Of a stretch of DNA of 64,000 bases, positions 1-13,700 are shown piece after piece. The notes beneath the pieces are model-generated. The model worked only from the letters and a program-made list of their open reading frames with translations, searched no databases and was not told where the DNA came from. The position numbers and the translations under genes were made by a program. Source of the DNA: Antedon bifida (taxonomy: Eukaryota > Echinodermata > Crinoidea > Comatulida > Antedonidae); NCBI GenBank assembly GCA_963402885.1, contig OY727097.1:28017401-28081400 (forward strand), given 5' to 3'. The number at the start of each line of letters is the position of its first letter. The first letter of the stretch is position 1.

Positions 1-3000
1 ATTTTGAGAAGAATCATATTTCTAAGAGTTTTTTGTTTTTTGTTTTGTTTTTACAGTATGTACTTTACCTTTTTTTTTATAGAAACAATTATTTTCCATA
101 TTACAAAATACATTGTACTCTACAGTACAATTAAACTTTACGGGAAAATCAGTTATTTTGATTACCTTTAAAATGTAAATAAGAATATTTTCCTTTAGTT
201 TAAGAAATGAATTAAACAAATTAATTATATCTGTATGAGATTTCAGACAGCGTTAAAAATATTCAAAGACCAATTAAAAAAAAATTTTTTTTTACTTGTT
301 TGAAAATAATGATAGTCTATGATTTTCTTACCTTTTTTATGAACTTAAAACATCATTACTAGTTTGCAAAGTAAATTTCTAGTACATTTTATTTTCCTAA
401 ATCTCCAATTTTTAATTATAAAATCACTGAGTATATAGTTATGCATATTTAATGTATCCTAACTTTACATAGGTGATCCCTAGGGTGGAATTACCAGGTG
501 CCATTTGAATGTCATCTCAATATTAACCTGTTTAAAAGGTTTCATATCTGGAAAATGACACCATATCATCAAATTATAAAAGGACAAATTAAGACCAAGT
601 GGCAACATTGTGCAATTTCCTTTAGAACTTCACCAGCATGGTTTATCGGCATGGCTCCCTCACTTACAACGAGAAAACATGTGAATACATTCTCGGGCAT
701 TATTGGTTTCCAGAAATGCTGTATAAATATCCTGTTTCGTTGTTTTCCACTCTCTCGTTCCCAGGAGGTTGTTACAAAGTGGTTAACATTAACACAACTG
801 TAATTGTATCGTTTAAGAAATTGCTACAGGAACTACAGAATAAAGTACAAATAAAGCACTAATTTTTCTTGTGAATTACATACAAATTAATTCCTATCCT
901 ACTAGTGCTTTGTTTCTCAGACTCTTGTTTTTACAAAAGCTTTCAATCTTATTTGTTCTTATTCTTTGCAGCTTTCTCTAATGCAAAGTCTGATGTCCAT
1001 ATTTAGCTTGAATTACTTTATATACTCTGTCAATTCATATACAATAAATCTTTTTTTCCAATATATATTTTATTTTGCATGATTTGTTGTTTTTCTTAAT
1101 TGTCTTTTCTTAAAATTTTGTTTACCTTCTAAGATTTCAAGCAGAGTGTTCTTATAAAAAGTGTGTATTTGCCCAGTAGTTTGATTATAGATTTGCTGTC
1201 CAATCAGTAAAGGTATTTATCCCTGAGTTTGCATTCCTGCTGGGAATACGCAAATCCACAGTTAGTATTATTGATTAAACCATCTGCTTTCATTTGGCTT
1301 CATAATAATTCAGGTTAAGTGGCGTTAATCTAATACAAATGATTTAAATTATTTGCATGAATCTAGTACATTTCATAGTAAGCAAATGTAGAAAGTGTTG
1401 AACTCTTGAAATTTGATTTTCTTACCTAAATTACCTAACCGAGGAGAAATTGCTTTATTTTGAATCTAACTTTGCAAGGTTTGAGCTTAACCTATTTCTT
1501 TTTCCCCTAATTTTTTTCCATAATTTTTTCCTTCTTTTCTTGTTTTGGCATTTAGACAGTTCTAGTTTAAAATAACATTCACAGAGCATTCTTTTTAGAA
1601 CACAAAGTTTTGTATTTTTCATTAATGGTATAATTTGAAACTTTCTTCTTTTTTAAAAAATAGTTAATTAATTATTTCCAGATTTAATGTACCTTTATGT
1701 TTTTGCCTTTTTAATATCCTCAGCTTTTTTCTAGTGACTATTATATGAATTGAAAAGGCTGTCTCCATTATTATTTGTTGCTAGTGGAAAATATTCGTCA
1801 ATAATACTAGTTATTCAAAGGAGAGCCGACATATTTCGGCAAGAAAGGGCCAACAAAATGTAGACTTAATTACTGTTATGAAACAAGTCTGATAATTACT
1901 ATTGGAACAGACTTGGAATTAAACTTAGTTTGATATGAAAACAGCGAGCTGCTTTTTCTATACAGACATTTGTTTTTCTAGTTACAGTAATAACAAACAT
2001 TCGTTTGATGAATTGATGGTAAAGTACATGGTCTTGGGCGCTTCACTTTGCCCTGGACTATGAAAACAAAAGAACTAAGGAAGCTATTAACAAACCAAGT
2101 GTATATGTTTGCAAATTGGTGTTGATTGAAAAATGTCAGAAAAATGGAGAAACATAGAAAATTTGAAAAACAGTCCACCAAACACTCATATATTAAATAC
2201 ATTGCATTATTGCACAATTGTGCTATTCTAGTGTGGTGGTCGCTATGATAAACCCATTGTAGCCAAATCTGGGTTTGAATAATAATGCTGTCACAGTACT
2301 GAGCCTCGTAATGAGTCTGGAGCGTGGGTGTGCTTGAAATAAATTTAATAGCATCAGAAATGTGATTTGTTTCTTGATTTATAAACAATAATAATATTTT
2401 GTAGATAATAGAATACAATACAAATCAAGTGATCAAGTTCATCAAATAATCTAAATATTTAGATATTATAACATAAAACAAGTTTTTCAAGAATATTTTA
2501 TATTGAGCAAGATAATGCAGTTTGAAGCAAAAAGGATAATAAAAAAAAACCTCTAAGAAGAACAGATATTTAAAATGATTCAATACAAATATTAATCACC
2601 GTTCTTAAACTGACTTCTGTGAAGAAAAAAACAGTGGGAAAATTTGATTGTTAAAAACAAATTACCAAAACCTTTCCAAAAATTTCTTTCAGGATTTAGA
2701 AAAGAAAACTAACAAGTCATGCCATGTAATTCTTTTCTACCCATTGAAAGCATAATATTAACTCATTCATTCCATAATAAAAACAACAGTGACAAACATT
2801 TCCACTTGTTAATTAAAATGACAAATTTACCAGCAGTTTTTTCAGTTAACTTGGAACAACACGTATAGGTCAATAAGATCGCTTTTTTAAAACGCAGCTT
2901 GCGTTTCATTGCCTAAGTAACTACTGATCTGCTTTAAGCGGGGTACTTTTAGACTGGTGCTAAGACTTAAGTGTTTGTTGATTTGGTGACTTTACACCTG

Positions 3001-4765
3001 TGTTTCTTTTAATGTTTTTGTCCTACTTCTACACCCTTCTGAAGGTTCCTAGTTCCATCTGAGCCAAACCACCAAAAAAAGACAATAGATTTAGTGAATT
3101 GTGTGCGAGTAGTTTTGATGTACGAGATACTTTTGTTTATGTTTGAATTTAACAGACAACTTTAAGGTCTCCAGCAAGCATTAATTTTTTGTTGCTCTAG
3201 TCATTATTTATCTTCTTTTCTTTCTGTATAAATGTTAAAAATTGGGTTAATAACCTGTTTAGAGCATGGAGAGGTACCTGGTTTACAACATGCAAGCTGT
3301 CAAGTACATTATTGGGCATTGTTTAATTTTTAAAGAAGCAGAATGATGGTAATAGTTAGTAACCTGGTTAAAGGTACCTGGTTTATAGAAGCAGAACCCG
3401 GTTTATAGCTCCTCAGAACCTGGTTTATAGCATCTATTTTGTCATTTTGCAAGAAAAAGCATCTCATGATTTGCCAACTAATTTATTAGATTTATAGAAG
3501 ATTTTACTAAAGAAAGAAAAGTGTGCTAGGTTTACCAAAGATTCTAATAGTTTAAACAAAGAGTGTTTTTTAGAGTAATGTTTCCTATTTTTTAAAAATT
3601 CAAAATTTTCCTATTTTCAAAATGATTTTAACATTGATTCAATGTTCAAAGATGTAATTGAAAGGTTTCACATTTTTTACGAACTATAAATGAGTATACT
3701 TGCAATACATCAAGCAAGTGGAAATATGCACTCATGTGGAATTATAACTAAATATTATGATTGTTATGTACTTAGTTTGTATCGTTCATGCTAAGGCAAT
3801 AAAACTGTAATTAGCTTAAGTAACTGATAAGGGCAATAGTTTGTCCGTGATGTAAGCCATTAATTTTCTCTTGAACTTTATGGCATTAGAAAAACAAATT
3901 TAATTGTGCATTGATTATCACTAGAGGGTTTTGTCAGGGGCAACCGCCAAAGGTGGGTTAAAATGGGTTAAGCACAGTATGTCTGATCTAAAACAATTAT
4001 AATCATTTTAAAGACACCCTGTGCGTGTTGGCCCTGATGGTAGGAGGCATGCAAAAGGTTCCAACGCAATCTAAGTTCACTTTAAAATAACGATATTGGC
4101 AGATTTGTCACGGAAATGTACGTACTGTAGACAAAACATTAATTGCCGTTGGTGTCCATGTGTTAAAGAATTTAAAACATTTGGATAATAATCTAGATGT
4201 GATCAAACGTTGATTAAGTATTGGTGAATTTTTCAACCTTAAGATAAACTAAAGTCTTGATGATACTAAAAAAAACACAAAACACAAAATTGAAATTTGA
4301 TGAGTAACGTCATTATGACTTTCCAATAGTGTAAAACTCATAAAGTGTAAAACTCATAAAGTGTAATGGGGTCTCATTAATTATGATTATAAACCAAAAT
4401 TCTTCTTTACATTTTTTTGCAAATTTTTTTTTAATCAAATGTTTCCTGTCAAGAAATGAACTGTGAAAGTGTGACTATAGTTTACCTATCTGAATTCTGA
4501 TGCCCCAAAAACTCTCTCAAAACTGGACCTAGTTTTAAATTATCAAAGGTCCAAAAATATTTTTTGTTGTTGCTTCAAATCGATATGAAGACCAGACTAT
4601 ACAGACAATCAGGTTTGTTTGTGACAGAATTTCCGATTTTGACAGTTGGCTATATAATAATATATTATAATTTTGCTACACAAATTTGTTGTATTTATGT
4701 TGTTACTATCTGTTGAACAAACGATATTATAATTATAATATTTGGGTTTTTATCTTTTGTTACAG
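1..4765. other. AT-rich stretch upstream of the first visible MICU3 exon; no gene recognised
   Basis: No convincing coding exon was found on either strand. The part around 480-860 is less AT-rich, and an AATAAA at 850-855 gives it the look of a 3' untranslated region, possibly of a plus-strand gene ending near the left edge. A short run of ACCTGGTTTATAG-like motifs occurs at about 3270-3430, and a 15-bp duplication (AACTCATAAAGTGTA type) at about 4335-4365. The MICU3 first exon, which should encode a mitochondrial targeting or membrane segment, may lie here or beyond the left edge. Confidence 0.5.
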
Positions 4766-7700
4766 GAAGAAGATTATTACACATCCAGCAAAGAGGATCG
4801 ATTTCGTTCATTTGCATCTTGTGAATATGATGGACAGATCTATATGACGATGCAAGATTTCTTGGAATCGATCACAGAGGAGAATCCTAGACGTAAGTTC
4901 TTGTTAGGGATCATTTCAACATTATACTGCAGTTACTGCAGTAACCACATTTTATTTACTATATACTATTATTATTTACAAGTATATCAAGATTTGTTAG
5001 GATAGTGTTTGTTGCAGTGAATGTATCATAACATTCTACATTGAAACAAACTAGGGTCATGTTACTGCAGAAAGAACTTGTTTACTGCAGTAAAGTAATC
5101 CCTTAGATGTGGTTTCAGAATCTCTTCACTTATTTGTGCCATTCTGTCTGTCTGTTGATCCAAATGTTTGGTTTTTTTTATAGAAAAGTACATTAGTGAG
5201 AGGAAGGTTAAGCTACTGTAGAAATGGGCTATTTTGGTGTTTTTTAAAAAAAGTAAATGTGGAAAAATTGAACTTTGTGAAAAACTGCTTCTAGAAAAAT
5301 GTAGGTTACTGTATGTGTGAGGTAGATGCCCTGCCTGGGTTGTACTTTAATGTATAATTCTAACATTTATGGGGATTTTTATTGATACCATTTCAACATT
5401 CAGACCAATTTTATGAGATCTATTCTCCTCTTCCCTTAGATTTCCTCCAAATACCTATCATAGTTAAACTGTTGTTGTATTTAAAACCTACATACAAGAT
5501 CAAGTTAAATTTATAATCCACCAGATACTAGTAAAAATTGGTGGAAGTTTTATTGTTATGGTTTTAGGTAAGCTAAAGTGTTAGAAAGAGATACAAAGTA
5601 AAATCCTAAAGTGTTTATTGTTTTTCACAGAGAATCATAGTACTTAAGTAGGCGATAATATAAGATTTAAGACAACAGGTGGAGGTAAGATGAAGGGAAA
5701 GGGGTTTTGTTTGATTGGTGGAATTTATAGATGATTTGTCAATCAGCTTCTCAGCCCACCAACTCCTACCAAATTAGTTGCGGAATTCTGCTATGCTATG
5801 TTTGCTTAATATTTAATTGACGGTGTTACCTGTATCTGATTCAAAAGTGAGTAGTAACTAGTAGTAGCTTGGCGAAAATATGTCATGTCAGTCTCATAGC
5901 TAGCTAGTAGGCCCTATAAACACTTACCATATTTTAATGTGTTGTTAACGTCCATATCGTCATGACACGGTTATTCATGTCTGAACACCCCTCCCACCTT
6001 CTCTGCTTTCAATTTGTTCACACTGGTCATAACTCTTGATTGTATATACCAAAGTTCAATGAAATTTAGTTATATTGCATATAGGAAAGGATGTTGATTG
6101 GTTATTTGAAACTGTTGGCTTGACATCCATATTTGATAAACAAGTCATCTTGATATTAAAAGCAAATTAAACATCAGGTGTGGCAGAAAGGTTTTTTAAA
6201 AAGTGCAACGCCAGCGTGGAAGATGTTTGTCTAAGTATATGTTGTGAAATAGAGAGAGGAGGTGAAAGAGAATGTATAGATGTCAACAAAGTTTAGATAA
6301 CTTATGATATAAATGAAATGACTACAAAAGTACAATGATACTAAATTTGAACTTTTTGAACAACTTGTTTTTAGGAATATTTGGAAAACCAGCCCAAAAT
6401 CATGCTTGCCCGGAGGAATAATCAAATATTAAAAAAAGGTTTTTACTTTTGAGAGGCGTTAAAACTTGCTACTTAATTAAATTCTTATTACAGTATAAAA
6501 GCCCACCTTTAATTTTATGCAGGAGATCCCAACCCTTCCCTCACCTAATGTAATACCTCACCATATATTAACTATCACAAAGACGTGGTGGGTGGGGAGC
6601 ATTATACATTTGTCGTGAAATTAATTTACACGTACGGTAACTGACAGTTAAAAGTTGGCAAAAACAGTATGTAGTCTTATTGATGGGAGAACCCTTGATG
6701 AAGAGGACTAGTTCAGGGACTTGTCTGTGTGTGTTTTTCTTGGCACCAGTCTGTTCAGTGTTTGTTTGCTAAGATTACTCAACTTAAAGTGGCATGGTGA
6801 TTTAAATTTGCTATATAAACTTATATCATTGTGAATATTGGTAGGTCATCGGCCCACTGACTACATTAAGACAATATTTCATCCTTTACATAAAATAACT
6901 GTGTCACAACATACCCTCGATGTGCGAATGCTCATTGTAAGTGTAGCTCATGAGGCGACAACTGTCAGACTAGTTTTTTTAGGTGACGATAAATGAGAGC
7001 TGTTATTCCTACAATACAAATCATTACACCAAGAAAGGTTTGTTTTACTTCCAATTTTGTTGTTTTTTTATGGGGAGGGTTGAGGGAATAGGGATGGCAC
7101 CTGGTACTGTAGCAAGCAAACAAACACAAAAACTTCTTTTTCACAGGACTCATTTAAATTTGTACTGTATGATAGAAGTTTTTAAAAAAATTGCAAAGGA
7201 ATTGAGTTCTTAAACAATAACAATTAGTAGAGTCTTTGGCTGATGAAACTTTACAATTGGGTCCTCTTCCAGCTCACCTGCTAAGGCTCTTAAACTTCAA
7301 TCTAGCTAAACTTGAGCAAGCCAGATGCGAGAATGCTGCCAGTGGATGTCTGTGTCTTTTGATGGAGAAGACACATCGTATTAAGCTCTGTCTACACTAT
7401 CAAACATGTTTGACAAAAAATGTGATGTACCCATATATACAATACAATACAATACAAATCTTTCTTTATTCTGGAATAGCTCTTTCAATACACAAGTACT
7501 GGTCTCCCAAGAGGTCCAGATTTGGAAAAAAATACAAGAAAAATAAAAGTAAAAGCTATATTAAAACTATGTACAATAGAAGTTATACAAGATGTTTAAA
7601 TTCAACTTGACTAAGTGTCTCATAATTTTTACGGATATGTACATGATGATGTCATATCACTATCATATTTGAGCATATCACTACCATATTTAGTCACATC

Positions 7701-10700
7701 ACACTTTTTTTTTCAAACTAGTTTGATAGTGATAGACAGAGCTTTGCGTGTGTGACAATCCTGTGAACCCCAAAAAGTGACTTCTTTATCAATGTCACAT
7801 GTTAAGCTACTACTATTGTTGATATCCAGTATTTATATAAACTATTGACATGATCTCACTGGGAGTGTTAAGAACACAAACTTGATTTAAGTTTTATAAT
7901 CAGCACCCGCTCACCCAGGCAAGTGTTGTTATAATCGGGTTTACTATGCGGCACTATTATTTTTTTCTATTCTATTTATGGCTTGATAAACCTTGGTTTG
8001 TGCACGTAAATCTACCTACTTTCACGTCGTTGTTTGTAACGTGGTGGTAGTGGATCATAAAAATTAGTATTAAACAATGCAACATAAGGATCTTACACCC
8101 AATTATTTTTGTAGAGGATGAAATAGGAACTGTCCTTTTATCGTTATAAGTCCAAATAGTAGGCCTACAGTATCCTTGGTACATAAAGTTTTAAATAAAA
8201 TTCACCATTGTCTACCTTGATGCAATAATTTTTTTTATATATATTAACTATTGCTTCCTTGAATATTTACTTGTTTTCCAAGTAATTTGAATTATAGATA
8301 CCATAGATTTTTCTAGTTCCTCTGTTTGGTTCTTAAGTTTCATCTTTACTTCCTTTTTCCAAATTCTGGCTACTTGAGTTACACCAACGATCCACTCGGA
8401 TCACTTTACTTGAGCCGGCTATTTAGATCTTGAGCGTACAGCTAATGCTTAGCACCTGTTTTCCTGTATAATCGCTGCAAAACCACAACAATAATAATTA
8501 TATCGTAAAAATATCTTATTACTTATTTTTGTTATCGAAACAAATTACTTAATGAAGACAACAGTGCTCGGATTGAAAACAAAAAGTAGATTTTTGTTTT
8601 TGTATTGATTAAATTTAATACAACTTCTGACTATAATGGTAATTGCGAAGGCGTTTCTAGGAGAATAGTATATTAATAGACCTGTATCCATTTTGTTATG
8701 TTTATCAATTAGATTCCTGGGCAGCGGGTAAAAACTGTCCTAATTCAGATAAAGACATTAGTATAATGAGAGGTTTCCCCTGAAAACAGGCGTCATCCTT
8801 GTTTATCAACTGTCAAGTCATAATTATATTCCATATTATTATCATCAGTACAATTGTTATTCATCACACAATCAGTTGCTCCAGAGCAAGGCCCAGAAAA
8901 AAAAAATTCAGACACTCTCTATCCTCAGTGTTTGGGGAAGGCCCTTAATGCCAATTTACATAGATGAGCGGTAATGGTAAGCGGAAAATTATGTGCTTGT
9001 CCCACATAGAACCTGTATCCGCTCAACCACCTGTCCGCTCCGCATTTAGTGAGTGGTCAGAAATAACATAGATTCTATATTTTTGTTTACCACTTATCGC
9101 TACCGCTTGTTTGTGTAAATTGGCCTTTAGGGTACCAAAACCAGGGGCCTTATGCCGCTGCATTACACCACTGCACACAATCATCTTGTTTTTCTTTCTT
9201 TAATATCCACTTTAATTTTGTTGTCAAAAAACCAGGTAGCTAACCAGTTGAATGACCTTATAATTGAATTATGAAAACAGATATGATTTTGTGGTTTGAA
9301 ATTAAACCTATAGACTATTAACATCAAGCTGGTCAACATATGCTGACAACTACACTTTGTTCAAGAGACAATTGCATGTTGTTTAAAGTTATCATGCTTT
9401 TGTAATTACCATAATTTTCCATTTTTTTAATTGTACTACAGATAAAGAAACGATGGTCTGAAAATAGATTTTCCATATTGGTTTAAGGGAAAGAGTTATT
9501 TGACTTTTGTCAAGTGTATTTTAATTGAGAATGAATCTGTATAAAAGTAGCAAATGCTTTGAATAAAGATCTTAATCAAATTGCGTAGGCTTTTATATGT
9601 TTTTAGATAGTAATCACAATCTATTAATTTCCTCTTTGAAACTATAATAAAACATACATTCTAAGATTACGTCAAACCTATCACATTGTGTTTCTAAAGT
9701 AAAGCCTTCTGATTGGCTGTTTGAAAGTGACAGATCTTGCTTACAAGTTTCTGATTGATCATACAACATGTGAGGTCATCACTTTACTCTAAACAAGGAA
9801 GCTATGTGCCCCGAATCAGTATTATAAAATATTATCCATCTTACTGTAGCTTTTGTATTATTATGCATATATAGTACTTTGATACAAAAATAGATGCAGT
9901 AGGTGGTACTATTAGTAATAATATTATGCGGTTTTCTTTAAAAGGATTGAAGGTAGCTTCAATCTATGGCTAGTCCCATGTGGTCTGACTAAGACACAGG
10001 TTTTACAGCTAGCCCCCACTTCCTGTTAGCTACATTGAAATTATACCAATTTGCCTCTATTAGACCACAGATGGGAGCCGTGGGAAATATATATACATTC
10101 TGTGGCTAGCAAAAACATTGTTAGCTATAAATTGTATTCGTAATTAATTTATGATTTTGATATTAAAAAGTAAAAAATGGATTTTCAGATGTTTCATATA
10201 ATATTTAAATTTAATTTGATGTTTCAAATTGAAAGAAAATTAAGTAAATCCTTAGAGAAGACGATAGAGCCGATATATATTATGACGTCAGATGCTTATA
10301 AAACGGTCTGAGAATCCTGTTGTATCATGATTAAGTATTACTAATAATAGTATAACGTTACATTTCTAATAGATTTATAGATTTGCTAAGGTTGTTTGAA
10401 CCAAAAAGAAATAAAAGATATAATACTCCTGGGTCTCAAGATATCATGTGGTCAAAAGTTCTAAAGATATTCTCTAATTAGAATAAATTTGATTTATTGG
10501 GTTTATTACCTTATTTGGTATGTTGTCTAAAAAGTTTTTGATCAGGATATCAGCTTTCCTATCCCATTATTCAAATGAATCATATTATTTTCAATGAACT
10601 TGAATGAATTTATCATTGAGTCTGCTTTACGTCATCATGTTCTATTTTGTGAATTGATCGATTTCAGATTTTGTACTTAGTAGGCCCATCTGAATTGAAA

Positions 10701-13700
10701 CTCATCTCAACTGACATACAAGTGCGTTGCAGAACTGATGGGAAACTCCTTACTTATCATAATGAATCTCCTCCTCTTTGTAGGTACTGTAATACCTATA
10801 ATGTAATATCATACTTATTTTATCATTTTTTCTTTTTCATTGAAATTTTCTTGAGATCTTTGTTTCCACACTAAAATTTGAGCAGGTATTGAAGATTTCA
10901 TAATAACATTCAGTGTGTATCTTAATTCAGTTTTTAGTCGGTATTCACTTCCTAACTCCTTTTCTTATAATATTTAATCTAAATGAAAGTTTTTTGTATT
11001 AGTTTTTAGTGACAACTAAACAGTAGGACATATCAAGGATAAAAGGAAATGTTGCTAAAACAAGTGTCACCTTTTCCATACCAAATTTGAGCTTGGTATC
11101 TAAAACAAAGATTTCATAATAGCATTCAGTATATATTTTTATTCAGTTTTTTCCCTATTCACTTCCTAATTTTCTTATAATATTTAATCTAAATGAAAGT
11201 TTTTTTATTAGTTTTTAGTGACAACTAAACAGTAGGACATATCAAGGATAAAAGGAAATGTTGCTAAAACAAATTGTAAATATTGAAGTCATTCCAAGTT
11301 CATTGTTTTGGAACAAACCTCTTTTGTTACCCAGTAAATTTCTTACAATTTTCACCAACTTTTTTTTATAGACTTTTATTTCAGTTTCTTATGAGATAAA
11401 ATAATCAGAACTTAAGATTTTATTCCAAAATGTTATGACTGTCAATGCTATTTATATAATATTAAGCTAATCGAATACTTCTAAGTTGTGAGTACTGTAG
11501 TTTAAAAATTTAAAAATGTAGTTAAAATATAGGTAGTGTATCTTATTCAAAAACATAATTGCATTACAGTTTATCCAAAACCTGTTTGTATGTATTGAAA
11601 CGTAATATAGTAATTCAGGTATTGAATGTGGAATTTTGTTGACTACCATTATAATTTTATTTATCAACAACTTAATAATTGGTTAATTCCCTCCATTCCA
11701 TTTTTTTTTGGTTAGATATGTAGTTGAACCATTTCCCAATCACTTGTTGATACATAGGTATATGTTGTGCCACTTGAACACTTTATTTTAACATTATGTT
11801 CAGCCTTTTAATGTATTGTTCTATTTATAGCTGGCTGTTTAATTTGGGCCTTTAGTAGGTGATGAAATGCTTTTGAAAACAAACTGTAGTGTGCATGCTG
11901 AAATAACATTGTCTGTAGCATAAATAGAACTTATGCAAGGCAATATATTTATATCTTTATTTTCAAGCAAACTTCATTTTGCTTTCCTTTGTTATGATGG
12001 GTGCTTTGCTAGTCTTCTATAATTAACATTGAAATATATTAAATGTTTCTCAAGAAAGCTACTTAAGTGGAATTGAACAAAACCTGCTTACATTACAAGA
12101 AAATTATAAATAGCCATAATTGGAATCACTTATTATTGAATCTAGTAGAACGTAATAGTAGTACTGCTCTACAGTATGGTGTCTCATTTAAAATAAAAAT
12201 TAAACAGCAGTATTTGAATCATTTTTAAAACTACTTTAATGATATCAAGTAGAACTTGCTTACATATTCCAATAAACTAAAGATAGTGGAATCACTTACA
12301 TACTTGAGTGGAATTAAGTAAAACTTAGTTGTCAAGTATTTTGAGATAAAAGTTCAACAAAAGTATATTCAAATGTTAACTTAAGTGGAATCGCATGTAT
12401 AACTTCAACACCAGCAAGTGGAATTACAAAGTACAGAATAGATGTTAATACCTAAAGACTTAAGGGTAATTAACTAATTTTAGTTGAGTAGTCATATTTA
12501 AGCTGTGTCATCAAAGTTATCTTTGACTTCGTAGTTCAACATGAAATAAATGTGTCTAAAAGAAATAAATCCAATCTGAAATTGTAAGACCATAAATTGA
12601 ATGATCTTTGAGTTTAAATTTACTGTCATCACAAAATCACTGGCATACATCCAATATAGAAAGGAAAATAAAGTACCTTGAAAAATGATGGAAACTTTAA
12701 AGATGTTAATCCAAGATACAGTAGTATGATTATTATTATTATTATTATTATTACTTGTATAGCGCACATTTATACAACATTTAATTATAATCAGCGGCGC
12801 TTCACATCAATTAGTATCGTAACATTGTTTGAAATATAGTGCTTTTAAATGTTTTTTAAACTGATTATAGTCGTCTAAGTGTTTAATGTGACTTGGTAAA
12901 CTGTTCCAAATTTTGGGTCCTGCTACTGCGAACGAACGGTCAGCAAATGATAGCAAAAATATCCGCCCAAGGGTAGTTTTCTGATGTAGTTTAAAAACTT
13001 CCCAAGTATTTCCAGTCATTTTGATATTCTATGAATACAGGATAGGTACAGTCACGTCAATCCATAATCCCAGAGGTAGTTTGAATTTTTTTTTTTTTTT
13101 GCTATTACAATGGTTTCAAAGTTTATCATAGTAAATGTTACAGTTAATCTTAACTACACTTTACCCCAATGGGCTATAAGAAGTTCACAAAGTTATCATC
13201 AACATAAATACTTTTGTCCCATAAATAAAACAATGAGGAAAATAAATAAATCACAAGCAAACAAGTACAATCCTCACACATTCTTTGCTCCCAACCCATA
13301 TTTTTCTATAACCACATTGTACACATAGTTAAATAATTCAACTTCCAATGCAAACATACTGCCCTTATAAATTCTACCACAACCTAAGTCATTTCTTTCT
13401 CATCACTTCTGTTTGAACCACAATGGAGATGTCTTTCTCAAGGCTGTCAATTTGGGGGTAGTTTAGGCCCCTAGCAGAGGACTATGACCTTAATACATGT
13501 ACAGTGTGTTTATACCAGTTACTAGTATTATACCCCCCACTTGTCCTGATGAAATAAACAAGTAAATGATTACTTTGCTAACTACACCACAACTGCTTGG
13601 TATTGACAGCTTAAGTGTGTTTTACCTAGTTCCGATCTTGTTCCTCTTTAGTCATATTTAATCAGCTTCTTCTGCAACTGACTTGTGACATACATTTTTA

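Noticed and set aside
498..862. Overlapping plus-strand open frames of 101 and 74 codons
   Set aside because: No family resemblance and two frames compete; the AATAAA at 850 fits a 3' untranslated region better than a coding exon.
1978..2418. Minus-strand frame of 146 codons
   Set aside because: Hydrophobic, AT-driven composition with no recognisable motif, no splice context and no neighbours in frame.
7236..7435. Plus-strand frame with LPAHLLRLLNFNLAKLEQ
   Set aside because: Looks protein-like, but it runs directly into the MITE end and does not fit the MICU3 splice phase or sequence. It may be an old retrocopy fragment.
10669..10874. Possible MICU3 exon after CAG at 10668
   Set aside because: In the phase required by the exon ending at 4892 it hits a stop within nine codons, and exon 19528-19638 joins perfectly instead.
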